19,519 bases of DNA from a candidate division WS6 bacterium GW2011_GWC2_36_7 (GTDB lineage Bacteria; Patescibacteriota; Dojkabacteria; SC72): NCBI GenBank assembly GCA_000991805.1, contig LBSF01000002.1, forward strand, positions 1 to 19,519, given 5' to 3'. Below, piece after piece: positions 7,033 through 14,747 of the stretch. A program made the translations under genes and the position numbers. How positions within the stretch are numbered: position 1 is the stretch's first letter; every line of letters begins with the position of its first letter. The notes under the pieces were generated by a model. It saw only the letters and a list, made by a program, of their open reading frames with translations, did no database searches and was not told where the DNA came from.

Positions 7033-7050
7033 GTTATTCCAAATGAATAA

Positions 7051-8259
7051 TTATCTATCTATGAATGTAAGTGCAAAACCCTTCTTTCCAGCTCTACCAG
7101 TTCTACCAATTCTATGAATATAATCTTCATAACACTCAGGTTCATCGTAGTTAATAACATGGGTTATATTGCTTACATCTAATCCTCTGGAAGCTACATC
7201 GGTAGCAATTAGAACATTAAAATCACCTCTCTTAAATCCATCAATAATTCTAGTTCTTTGAGATTGTCTCTTGTCTCCATGTAATGCATCTACATTTAAT
7301 TTCTGATCATAGAGATAATCAGATAGCTTGTCTGCATTTCGTTTAGTTCTAGTGAAAATCAAAACTCTCTTAAATTCTTCCTTAGATAGTAAATCTAAAA
7401 GGACTTCTTCTTTTCTCTTACTACCATCAACTCTAATAACATCCTGATCAACATTATGTTGAGGAGATTGAGATTCAATCTCAACCTTAACAGGATTCTT
7501 TAGTAAGGAATTAGCAATTGCTTCTGCCTTAAATGACATAGTTGCAGAGAAGAATAGGGACTGTCTGTTAGGATCAAGCTTGTCGATGATATATCGAATA
7601 TCATCAATGAAACCCATATCCAACATTCTATCTACTTCATCAAGTATGACATTGTTTACTTCACCTAAATTTACACCACGTCTATCAAATATATCTTTCA
7701 ATCTACCTGGTGTAGCTATGATGAAATGTGGTCTCTTGTCTAAGATATACATCTGATCCCTGATACTTTTTCCACCAATAATTAATACTGATTTAAGATT
7801 AGTACCTTTAGCTAATTCTCTGAATTCATCTTGTATTTGGCTACCCAGTTCTCTGGTAGGGACAACTATTAAGCATGTTTGTGTACCATCGTTTATAAAT
7901 TTGTTTATCATCGGTAACAAAAATGCTGCTGTCTTACCAGAACCTGTGCTTGCTATACCAAGAATGTCTTTTCCAGCCAATATGGCAGGAATAGCTTCAT
8001 TCTGAATCTTAGTAGGGATTGTGTATCTCTTACTCAATACGTTCTTTTGAAGTATTGGGTCTAAATTAAAGTCGTTAAAAAGGGCATCTGTAACATAAAT
8101 GTTGGATGTCTCAGTCTCAATAGCTTTCGCTATGTATTGGTTTGTACTTATACCAGAACTTTTTCTAGTATTTCTTCCGTAACTTCTTCTTGGGGAAAAT
8201 CGACTTGGTCGACTGTGCCCGTATGATTTATACCTGTTTTCCATAACAGTGATTAACAT
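7051..8259 (-). CDS. DEAD-box ATP-dependent RNA helicase
   Basis: A complete two-RecA-domain helicase of 402 aa (397 aa if it starts at the ATG at 8244). Visible motifs in order are the Q motif (F-x(n)-I-P-T-K-I-Q), I A-S-T-G-S-G-K-T, Ia P-T-R-E-L, Ib T-P-G-R, II D-E-V-D, III S-A-T, V A-T-D-V-A-S-R-G-L-D and VI H-R-I-G-R-T-G-R. Motif II reads DEVD rather than DEAD. The protein stops just after motif VI, with no C-terminal extension. Instead, the first 40 residues are rich in R, S, G and Y, a disordered RNA-binding type of tail that is more often C-terminal. The likely role is RNA unwinding in ribosome assembly or mRNA turnover. The start is uncertain between 8259 and 8244. A TAAAAT box just upstream of the first ATG would favour 8244. 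Confidence 0.93.
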   Translation of the reverse strand: MLITVMENRYKSYGHSRPSRFSPRRSYGRNTRKSSGISTNQYIAKAIETETSNIYVTDALFNDFNLDPILQKNVLSKRYTIPTKIQNEAIPAILAGKDILGIASTGSGKTAAFLLPMINKFINDGTQTCLIVVPTRELGSQIQDEFRELAKGTNLKSVLIIGGKSIRDQMYILDKRPHFIIATPGRLKDIFDRRGVNLGEVNNVILDEVDRMLDMGFIDDIRYIIDKLDPNRQSLFFSATMSFKAEAIANSLLKNPVKVEIESQSPQHNVDQDVIRVDGSKRKEEVLLDLLSKEEFKRVLIFTRTKRNADKLSDYLYDQKLNVDALHGDKRQSQRTRIIDGFKRGDFNVLIATDVASRGLDVSNITHVINYDEPECYEDYIHRIGRTGRAGKKGFALTFIDR

Positions 8260-8397
8260 TAATTTTAGTTTTCAGTTTATATAGACAAACCGAAAATAAA
8301 ATATTGTTAACCTCATAGGGTCTCATTAATTTCGCTTAAATCTACATCAAACAGCGTTGATGATAACACAGATGTTTAAAAATAGATAGTGGGGCGT
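8260..8397. other. Gap between helicase start and HAD gene end
   Basis: This gap holds the helicase promoter region (minus strand; candidates TATATA and TAAAAT near 8264-8281). It also holds one perfect 6-bp hairpin, CATCAA/TTGATG (8345-8350 with 8357-8362), which may be a weak terminator for the HAD gene. No ORF is supported. Confidence 0.4.
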
Positions 8398-9171
8398 TTA
8401 GATAAGGTCTTTCACACTATCCACACACCATATATGAATACTCGGATCATCTCTGATTTCTGGAGGTAATTTATCTAAATCACCCTTTATCCAAACCAAA
8501 TTTCTACATCCCGCTTCAATTGCAGGTAAAATATCTGCATACAAGCTATCTCCAATAGTTAGTGTCTTCCCAATTGGAACAGATATCATTTGTGCTGATT
8601 CAGACCATGTTTTCGCATCTTTTCTTTTATCAATATCTACAGCATTAAATGGTATCTTTCTTCCGTTTAACTCTTCTTCATAATTTTCTACCTTTATTCT
8701 TGTCCAATCGTACTGAGCATTTGAATTAAAAATGAAAGGAATTTCTAATTCACACATTAATTTTAAAACTGAATCACTTCCTTCAATAAACTCAGGAGAT
8801 CCCTTATAGAAATCTTCAAAGAATTTTTTTACCACCTTTCTGTAACTTCTATAATTTTCTGGGATATTTTCAAAAAAATATCTATCTAATGCATTCTGAT
8901 ATTTTTGTTGAATTGGCAAAAGGCGTTTTTCATCATATTCCAGGTGAAGGTTATACGACATTTTTTCAACAAAATCTTCTTGAGCAATGTTTAAACCAAA
9001 ATTTTCTACAATATACACACTACAAGCGTCCTGCCAATACCAGTAATATTCATTTGTCATCAAAAAAGTATTATCTAAATCTAAAACAAGTCCTTGAATA
9101 TCATTCTCTTTAATAATTTGTACTAGAAATGGGGCAGAAGCTTCTTTCTCTATAGTTGCTTCTTCTTGCAT
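8398..9171 (-). CDS. HAD-superfamily hydrolase
   Basis: A 257-aa cytosolic HAD phosphatase. Motif I D-L-D-N-T is at residues 31-35 with the nucleophile Asp31 and acid Asp33. Motif II is F-N-S-N-A. A lysine around D-K-R-K-D-A-K-T may serve as motif III. Motif IV is G-D-S-L-Y-A-D-I. About 95 residues between motifs I and II form a helical C1-type cap. The first 24 residues are acidic and look like an added tail. The substrate cannot be inferred; the family dephosphorylates small phosphorylated metabolites. The ATG at 9171 is supported by TATAAT (9180-9185) 8 bp upstream on the minus strand. The gene is divergent from the deacetylase gene across a 50-bp region that must hold both promoters. Confidence 0.85.
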   Translation of the reverse strand: MQEEATIEKEASAPFLVQIIKENDIQGLVLDLDNTFLMTNEYYWYWQDACSVYIVENFGLNIAQEDFVEKMSYNLHLEYDEKRLLPIQQKYQNALDRYFFENIPENYRSYRKVVKKFFEDFYKGSPEFIEGSDSVLKLMCELEIPFIFNSNAQYDWTRIKVENYEEELNGRKIPFNAVDIDKRKDAKTWSESAQMISVPIGKTLTIGDSLYADILPAIEAGCRNLVWIKGDLDKLPPEIRDDPSIHIWCVDSVKDLI

Positions 9172-9179
9172 AGTCTTCC

Positions 9180-9185
9180 ATTATA
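9180..9185 (-). promoter_or_regulatory. -10 box of HAD gene in a divergent promoter region
   Basis: TATAAT on the minus strand ends 8 bp before the ATG at 9171. It is back to back with the deacetylase promoter 25 bp away. Confidence 0.55.
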
Positions 9186-9209
9186 CATGATTCCAATCTC
9201 ATTCTGATA

Positions 9210-9215
9210 TATAAT
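9210..9215 (+). promoter_or_regulatory. -10 box of the deacetylase gene, leaderless
   Basis: TATAAT ends 6 bp before the ATG at 9222, so the transcript should begin at the start codon. Confidence 0.6.
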
Positions 9216-9221
9216 AAAAAT

Positions 9222-10271
9222 ATGAAAAAAAAATGGATCATTATCCTTGCCATATCATTACCCATATTAGTACTCCTCACAACCTTCGCACTCTTTGAGA
9301 TATCTAAAAGATATCTAGCCAATAACATCAAATGCTTAGATCAACAAACGCTAAACATTCCCTCTGATATATCGCCACTGACTCAAGATCTATGCCTTGT
9401 AGAATATTCAACAGCAAAAAACAGTATCCATATGGAATTTAGATTGAATAATGATTTTGAATCAAAATTAGTTACAGAAGAATGGACACAATCAGATAGT
9501 GATACATACAAAAAAGGCAAATACAGTTTAAACCTCTCCGGAACAGTAATATCCATCGTGGAAGAGACAACTGAAGTCGGAGCCATTAAAGAGAACGACA
9601 CCTCAATACCAGAGCTTATACATACAGCCGAAGTAATCCGTCCAGGCTACCAAGTAATCTCGAAGGAAATATCAAAGATAAATACCACAAACAAAGTAGT
9701 AGTATTTACATTTGATGGCGGTTCAGGAATTCAATCCATGGATCTAATACTCAGCACATTAGCGAAATACAATTTAACAAGTACATTCTTCTTAACTGGA
9801 AAATGGGCAGAGGCTAATGTAAATGATGTTAAACGAATTAACAATGCAGGACATGAGATCTTCAATCATTCATATTCTCATCCTGATTTCGCTACAATAT
9901 CGGATGCACAAATAGCTGAGGAATTCTCCAAAACAGAAACCATCATTAGTAATATTACAGACCAAAGTACAAAGCCATTCTTTAGACCACCATATGGATC
10001 TAGAAATGTACATATTAGAGAGTATGCAGCATCTCTAGGCTATCAAGATGTATATTGGACTATTGATGCTCTAGATTGGAAAGAATCAACTGGAACTACT
10101 GCAGCGACTGTTAAAAGTAGAATATTGGATAACCTGGCACCTGGAAATATCTACCTTATGCATATTGGAGATAACCTAACAGGACAGGTTCTAGATGTGG
10201 TAATACAAGAAATCCTAAATAGGGGATATACAATAATGAGCTTGTATGAAGCTATAACTATGTATCCATAA
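9222..10271 (+). CDS. Membrane-anchored polysaccharide deacetylase (NodB domain)
   Basis: A 349-aa protein. Residues 5-26 form a hydrophobic signal anchor after M-K-K-K-W, so the catalytic part faces outside. Residues 30-150 are a less conserved extracytoplasmic region. The NodB domain follows: T-F-D-G-G at 163-167 with catalytic Asp165, N-H-S-Y-S-H at 215-220 with metal ligands His216 and His220, R-P-P-Y-G at 255-259, D-W at 285-286 and L-M-H-I at 312-315 with His314. The usual second Asp of the T-F-D-D motif is Gly here, as in the T-F-D-A-G subgroup, so metal coordination differs. The likely reaction is removal of N-acetyl (or O-acetyl) groups from cell-wall glycan. The gene starts with its own leaderless promoter. 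Confidence 0.9.
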   Translation: MKKKWIIILAISLPILVLLTTFALFEISKRYLANNIKCLDQQTLNIPSDISPLTQDLCLVEYSTAKNSIHMEFRLNNDFESKLVTEEWTQSDSDTYKKGKYSLNLSGTVISIVEETTEVGAIKENDTSIPELIHTAEVIRPGYQVISKEISKINTTNKVVVFTFDGGSGIQSMDLILSTLAKYNLTSTFFLTGKWAEANVNDVKRINNAGHEIFNHSYSHPDFATISDAQIAEEFSKTETIISNITDQSTKPFFRPPYGSRNVHIREYAASLGYQDVYWTIDALDWKESTGTTAATVKSRILDNLAPGNIYLMHIGDNLTGQVLDVVIQEILNRGYTIMSLYEAITMYP

Positions 10272-10306
10272 CCGTCCATTGCGCCACTTCACTTAATTAT
10301 ATATAT

Positions 10307-10320
10307 TTTAATATATTAAA
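10307..10320. repeat. 14-bp palindrome upstream of heliorhodopsin gene
   Basis: TTTAATATATTAAA is a perfect 14-bp palindrome ending 15 bp before the ATG at 10336. It could be an operator or simply AT-rich promoter DNA. A -10-like TATCTT (10323-10328) follows it, 7 bp before the ATG. Confidence 0.3.
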
Positions 10321-10335
10321 TTTATCTTCTGTCCA

Positions 10336-11097
10336 ATGGATAAATACAAAAACCTCCGTATATTTAACATAGTAATGGGATTCTTCCACTTCGTACAAGG
10401 GATACTCATGGTAGTACTAAGTAATGACTTTACATTACCTATTAACACCAGCTATCTTAAATTTGATGTAACAACATTAACTCTTCAACCAACTCTCAAT
10501 CATGTATATGACTTAAGAGTAGGGTATGCAATTGCAGCATTCCTCTTCCTCTCATCATTAGCACATTTCATAATCTCTCTCCCTAAGGTATATGAATGGT
10601 ATGTATCTAACCTAAAGAAAGGTATCAACTATGCTAGATGGATAGAATATGCATTTAGTTCGTCCATAATGATTGTTGTCGTATCTATGTTAGTAGGAGT
10701 ATATGACTTTAGTACTCTCTTGTTGATCTTCTTCCTCAATGCAATGATGATTCTCTTTGGAATGGTTATGGAAATACATAATCAAACAACAACAAAGACA
10801 AACTGGATATCATTCATCTTTGGTTGTATTGCAGGTATAGTTCCATGGGTTGTAGTAGCTTTGTATCTCTTTGGTTCAGGGGATGCAGATAACAAAGCTC
10901 CAACATTTGTATATTGGATTTTCTTTAGTATATTCCTCTTCTTCAATTCATTTGCAGGTAATATGATCTTACAATATGGAAAGATTGGTAAATGGAAGGA
11001 CTATACATTTGGAGAAAAGGTATATGTCATCTTAAGCTTAGTAGCTAAATCATTACTTGCATGGCAGGTATTTGCAGGAACACTAAGACCTGTATAG
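10336..11097 (+). CDS. Heliorhodopsin
   Basis: A 253-aa seven-helix membrane protein with clear heliorhodopsin signatures. The seventh helix reads L-S-L-V-A-K-S-L-L-A-W-Q, where Lys238 is the expected retinal Schiff-base lysine. R-W-I-E-Y at 101-105 gives the counterion Glu104. H18, H77, E146 and W243 also match conserved family positions. The P-T-F-V-Y and L-Q-Y-G blocks and the end A-G-T-L-R-P are typical. Heliorhodopsins bind retinal, have an inverted membrane orientation (N-terminus inside) and show slow photocycles without known ion pumping in most members. A sensory or regulatory role is generally proposed. No retinal synthesis gene is in the window. The stop is 9 bp from the stop of the convergent glycosyltransferase. 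The gene follows a cell-wall deacetylase but has a 64-bp gap with its own AT-rich promoter region. Confidence 0.95.
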   Translation: MDKYKNLRIFNIVMGFFHFVQGILMVVLSNDFTLPINTSYLKFDVTTLTLQPTLNHVYDLRVGYAIAAFLFLSSLAHFIISLPKVYEWYVSNLKKGINYARWIEYAFSSSIMIVVVSMLVGVYDFSTLLLIFFLNAMMILFGMVMEIHNQTTTKTNWISFIFGCIAGIVPWVVVALYLFGSGDADNKAPTFVYWIFFSIFLFFNSFAGNMILQYGKIGKWKDYTFGEKVYVILSLVAKSLLAWQVFAGTLRPV

Positions 11098-11106
11098 AGG
11101 TAGAAA

Positions 11107-12600
11107 CTACTTTGAAAGGATAGTGAACTCACTTCCAATACTTGAGACTTGGATATATCCTAAGTCTCGGAATTTTTGAACCTCATAATCCGGTGCAATT
11201 AATATATCACCCTCCTGTATATCGTTCATATATACACCATTAACGTCATCCTTTAACAATGCCCAACCAGGATACTTCCCTGTATATTCATAATAGTAGT
11301 AGACATTGGTATGGGACATATAGAATTGGGAATCTATTAAATCCGTAGGAGAGGTAAATACATACCTATGAACATTATTCATACCATCTAGAGTCTTAGC
11401 AACCTCTCTGTAATCAATTCTAGTCGAAACCGGAGTAAGCATGAGTATGAATGAGACATATATACCAATTGGAACTAATACAAACCAATTCCTCAATACA
11501 GAAGCAATGGTTATCCAGAATGAAACAAAGAGAACAATACCACCCGCAATAGTATATCTTTCAACAAAGGAATTAAAACCGATAGCACTTAATATGTAAA
11601 ACCCTAAGAAAGTTACAATCCCTAAAACATAGAAGAATGTAATATGGCGTTTCTCCTCTGTACTAAATCGTTTTGAAACTAATATATATACATAGCTTAG
11701 AAGTTGGATGAGGAATAAACTGCCTGCAAGTAGTAATTGGGGAATATCAACAATCAGATCTCGCATTGGAGGGACACCATCCATATATCTTACAACTCCT
11801 AAGAAGTAGGAGTAGTAGACTCTAACAACCTCATATAGCTTAACATCTGTAATCCACCACATACCGGAGATATCATGAGACAAAAGAAACGCTTTGATAG
11901 GGAGGAATAGTATTCCAAGGATAGCCAATAAAATAACACCAAGGGTTCTCCATAATCCTTTCTTGTTTAATCCCTTTTCAGTAAATACAAATTTGTATAT
12001 CAACACTGTGCATATGACAGCTATGATAAATACAATCTGAAGATAGTGGGTCGCACATAAGGAGATTCCCAATATGAGGCTAATAATCAGATATTTTCTT
12101 TTCTCTAACTTCTCCTTACTATCAAGCCATTTAATAACAGTAAAGGCTAATCCTAATGCAAGTAATGCAAGGAATGAATATGATCGTGCTTCATTGGAAT
12201 ATGCTATGAAGAATGGAGATATGGCTATAGCTAAAGCGATAACTAATCCTACAATTGGAAATCTCTTTTTGTCAAAAAGATTCTTTTCAACAAAATATCC
12301 TAATATTGAAGTACCAAGTCCAAAGAAAATAGATAATCCTCTAAGTGATTCCTGTGTAAAACCAAAGATAGAAGCCCATACCCTAGCTATGACATAGAAG
12401 AGAGGAGGGTGTACCTTGTCTGCAGCTATAACTGCAAACATATCTTTCCAAGACATCTTAAGAACATCTCCTGTAAATGCCTCATCATACCAGAAGCTAG
12501 TTCTATTGATTTCTAATAATCTTAGTACCAATCCTACAATGAATATAATAGCGAGAATAAACAATGGATTTTTAAGAATATTTAGAATCTTTTTCCACAT
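11107..12600 (-). CDS. GT39/PMT-family membrane glycosyltransferase
   Basis: A 497-aa integral membrane protein with about a dozen hydrophobic helices. The first extracytoplasmic loop has the PMT-type acidic motif W-Y-D-E-A-F, with H-P-P-L-F after the second segment and S-N-E-A-R-S-Y in the following loop. These mark the ArnT/PMT_2 fold of the GT-C class, which uses lipid-phosphate-linked sugars outside the membrane. The last 100 residues form a soluble domain. The frame is open from 12639, but I chose ATG 12600 because it lies 1 bp after the stop of the GT2 gene, a typical coupled start, and places the first helix near the N-terminus. The acceptor (protein, lipid or polysaccharide) is unknown. 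The adjacent polyprenol-phosphate glycosyltransferase probably supplies its donor. Confidence 0.87.
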   Translation of the reverse strand: MWKKILNILKNPLFILAIIFIVGLVLRLLEINRTSFWYDEAFTGDVLKMSWKDMFAVIAADKVHPPLFYVIARVWASIFGFTQESLRGLSIFFGLGTSILGYFVEKNLFDKKRFPIVGLVIALAIAISPFFIAYSNEARSYSFLALLALGLAFTVIKWLDSKEKLEKRKYLIISLILGISLCATHYLQIVFIIAVICTVLIYKFVFTEKGLNKKGLWRTLGVILLAILGILFLPIKAFLLSHDISGMWWITDVKLYEVVRVYYSYFLGVVRYMDGVPPMRDLIVDIPQLLLAGSLFLIQLLSYVYILVSKRFSTEEKRHITFFYVLGIVTFLGFYILSAIGFNSFVERYTIAGGIVLFVSFWITIASVLRNWFVLVPIGIYVSFILMLTPVSTRIDYREVAKTLDGMNNVHRYVFTSPTDLIDSQFYMSHTNVYYYYEYTGKYPGWALLKDDVNGVYMNDIQEGDILIAPDYEVQKFRDLGYIQVSSIGSEFTILSK

Positions 12601-12601
12601 A

Positions 12602-13294
12602 CTATTTATGTGCCTTTCTAACATGTAATAGTTCAGCAAAAGTTTTGAAATATGAACCAGGTGTTACATGGCTCTCTCCTGCAGCCTCCCATTCAACAGG
12701 CATTTCCTTAATTAATAGACCATTCTTTTGAAGTAAGTAGAGGAATTCAAAATCATATCCCCACCGGTTATTCTCACACATTAGGAAATATGTTTTACAC
12801 TTTTGATTAAACATCTTAAAACCACATTGAGTATCTTTAAACTTTAACCCTAATACTGCTCTAATTAAGAGGTTAGAGCTATTACCAAGTATTTTTCTAA
12901 ACAAAGAGACCCTTATCTCTTCCTTTCCTAAGGCTCTTGAGCCAATTACACAATCATATTTATCCATCTTCTCTACAAAGTGTTCGATATATTCTATTGG
13001 AGTAGAGAAATCTGCATCTGCAATATATATGTAGTCTCCATCTGCTTTGGTTATACCTTGTTTTAATGCATAGCCTTTTCCCATATTAGGGTAGTAGCTT
13101 ACAATTATTATATCTTCTCTAAAGGTATTGAGTACTTCTAATGTCTTATCCTTTGCTCCATCATTAACAACTATAATTTCGGTTTGAATTTGATTCTTCT
13201 TGGAAAATTCCCTAAGGTATGAAATGACATGGGGGAGTGTTTTTCCTATTCTATTCTCTTCATTGTAAGCAGGGATGACAATGGATATCTTCAT
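12602..13294 (-). CDS. GT2 polyprenol-phosphate glycosyltransferase (DPM1/ALG5-like)
   Basis: A 230-aa GT-A fold enzyme. It opens with S-I-V-I-P-A-Y-N-E-E at residues 4-13, then V-V-N-D-G-A-K-D, then the metal-binding D-A-D near residue 98, then G-S-R-A and D-T-Q-C-G-F-K-M-F, which are characteristic of dolichol-phosphate mannosyl/glucosyltransferases. It lacks the C-terminal membrane helices of bacterial GtrB-like forms. It would transfer a sugar from a nucleotide to a polyprenyl phosphate on the inner membrane face, and the GT39 gene directly downstream would use the product. An extended -10 box, TGa-TATCAT, lies 7 bp upstream of the ATG, so the pair forms a leaderless two-gene operon. Confidence 0.9.
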   Translation of the reverse strand: MKISIVIPAYNEENRIGKTLPHVISYLREFSKKNQIQTEIIVVNDGAKDKTLEVLNTFREDIIIVSYYPNMGKGYALKQGITKADGDYIYIADADFSTPIEYIEHFVEKMDKYDCVIGSRALGKEEIRVSLFRKILGNSSNLLIRAVLGLKFKDTQCGFKMFNQKCKTYFLMCENNRWGYDFEFLYLLQKNGLLIKEMPVEWEAAGESHVTPGSYFKTFAELLHVRKAHK

Positions 13295-13301
13295 ATGGTT
13301 A

Positions 13302-13310
13302 ATGATATCA
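13302..13310 (-). promoter_or_regulatory. Extended -10 promoter of the GT2-GT39 operon
   Basis: On the minus strand, TGa (13310-13308) is followed by TATCAT (13307-13302) and then 7 bp to the ATG at 13294. Confidence 0.55.
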
Positions 13311-13339
13311 ATTTATGTTCGTTATTATATCAGAAAAAT

Positions 13340-14731
13340 CTAAATTATAATCGTATCATCTCTATCTGGTCCAAAGGTAATCATTACTGGTGTAGTGTTT
13401 GTAAATTCAGATATATAATCTACAAAATCTCTTGCTTCCTTTTGGGTATAATCATATTTCTTTACCTCTTTTAATTCTTCTTTCTTCCAAGGCTTTAGAG
13501 ATTTATACACTGGAAGAATATCATTAAGAAATTCCTGATCCGGACGATAATAGCTTTCTTTATTCCCCTTCATATATTTAATACATACCTTAACAGGGTT
13601 GTCATATACCACATCCATATGCGTAAATACTAATTCTTCAATATCGCTTACCTTACAGAAGTATTTGAGCATTACTAAATCCATATATGCAATATCTCTT
13701 GGTCTACCTGTAGTAGTACCATACTCATAGGCATCATCTCTAATAACTTGAGCATATTCTTCTTCCATCATTGTTGGCAATTTTCGCTTTCCGACGCTTG
13801 AGGTATATGTAGATTTAATTACTCCAAACTTTCCCGATATATCCCTGTAGTTAACTATTCCCTCTGTGGATGCCGTTATTCCATCTATACAACAGTTAGA
13901 AGCAGAACAATCAGGATACAATGCCCACCTTTGATCCAATCCAACGGCTTGAGCCTTTTCAAATATGAATGGAGTATCTGATTCCCATTCCTTCTTAATA
14001 TATTCATACATTTGGTATACATATTGTTTTAGCTCATCTCTAATTGCTTCGATATTCTTTAAAAAGATTCTTTCACTACCTATAACCATTTCTCCTTTAC
14101 CAAATCTTCTTACCGTAATTTCTTTCATATCTATTCCCATTCCCTTAATCCAGCTATTGTATCTCTGATAGTGTTCTTTAAATAACTCCTTCCAGTTTTC
14201 CCTATACAGATCCCTTAATCTTAATGGAAATCTGTAAAGTACATCTGCATAACTTGGGGCAATACCTCTCCCAGTAGCAGCTTTGCTTCCTAGGGAACTT
14301 CCTTTTCCTTCTTTGAGTGCCATTTCAAATGCCCTGTGGGTATCCAAGTTCAATACTGCCATTTCATCTATCATTAACTTTGCTGGTAATTGTTTAAATT
14401 CAAATACCTTTTTTATCTCTTTAATTTCCTCAAGAAGATCAATCGGATGAATGACCATTCCTTTACCAAGTACTACTACACATCCCTTTTGCAATATTCC
14501 TGACCCAATCTGGTGTAAACCAATCTTCTTCCCATTCATTGAAATTGTATGTCCCGCATTAGCGCCACCGTTATCTCTGTAAACAACTACTTTGTTAAAT
14601 TTCTTCAAAAAGTATGATGTTAACTCATCTGTTATTCGTCCTTTCCCCTCATCTCCAAGTATTGCACCCATTACGACAGCAGAATTTGCTCTTCTGCCTG
14701 GTTTGTTTAATGCTTTTTGTAAATTGCTCAT
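13340..14731 (-). CDS. purA: Divergent adenylosuccinate synthetase
   Basis: A 463-aa PurA-family enzyme. It has the P-loop G-D-E-G-K-G with the catalytic Asp, N-A-G-H-T with the catalytic His, T-G-R-G-I-A-P-S-Y, F-E-K-A-Q, Y-P-D-C-S-A-S-N and the GTP-loop region G-T-T-T-G-R-P-R. PurA makes adenylosuccinate from IMP, GTP and aspartate, the first step from IMP to AMP. Several normally strong sites are altered: the aspartate/IMP loop T-T-R-V-G reads T-S-S-V-G, and the motif usually G-A-Q-G reads K-A-Q-A. Length exceeds the usual 430 aa, with an insertion near residues 140-190. Because the catalytic Asp is kept, this is not an obvious phage PurZ, where Ser is reported. ATG 14731 is preferred over 14764, since it lies 16 bp after the upstream stop instead of overlapping that gene. 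The gene is likely cotranscribed with the FAD gene. Confidence 0.82.
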   Translation of the reverse strand: MSNLQKALNKPGRRANSAVVMGAILGDEGKGRITDELTSYFLKKFNKVVVYRDNGGANAGHTISMNGKKIGLHQIGSGILQKGCVVVLGKGMVIHPIDLLEEIKEIKKVFEFKQLPAKLMIDEMAVLNLDTHRAFEMALKEGKGSSLGSKAATGRGIAPSYADVLYRFPLRLRDLYRENWKELFKEHYQRYNSWIKGMGIDMKEITVRRFGKGEMVIGSERIFLKNIEAIRDELKQYVYQMYEYIKKEWESDTPFIFEKAQAVGLDQRWALYPDCSASNCCIDGITASTEGIVNYRDISGKFGVIKSTYTSSVGKRKLPTMMEEEYAQVIRDDAYEYGTTTGRPRDIAYMDLVMLKYFCKVSDIEELVFTHMDVVYDNPVKVCIKYMKGNKESYYRPDQEFLNDILPVYKSLKPWKKEELKEVKKYDYTQKEARDFVDYISEFTNTTPVMITFGPDRDDTIII

Positions 14732-14747
14732 ATATATAGTGTTAATA

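Noticed and set aside
6788..7117. 109-aa ORF overlapping the small basic protein
   Set aside because: It runs through a strong terminator hairpin and into the convergent helicase gene. The frame from ATG 6799 has the Shine-Dalgarno.
13229..13474. 81-aa plus-strand ORF
   Set aside because: It overlaps the starts and ends of two well-supported minus-strand genes and has no family features.
14600..14731. Phage-type PurZ (2-aminoadenine genome) enzyme
   Set aside because: The P-loop keeps the PurA-type catalytic Asp in G-D-E-G-K-G, and no other phage gene is nearby.
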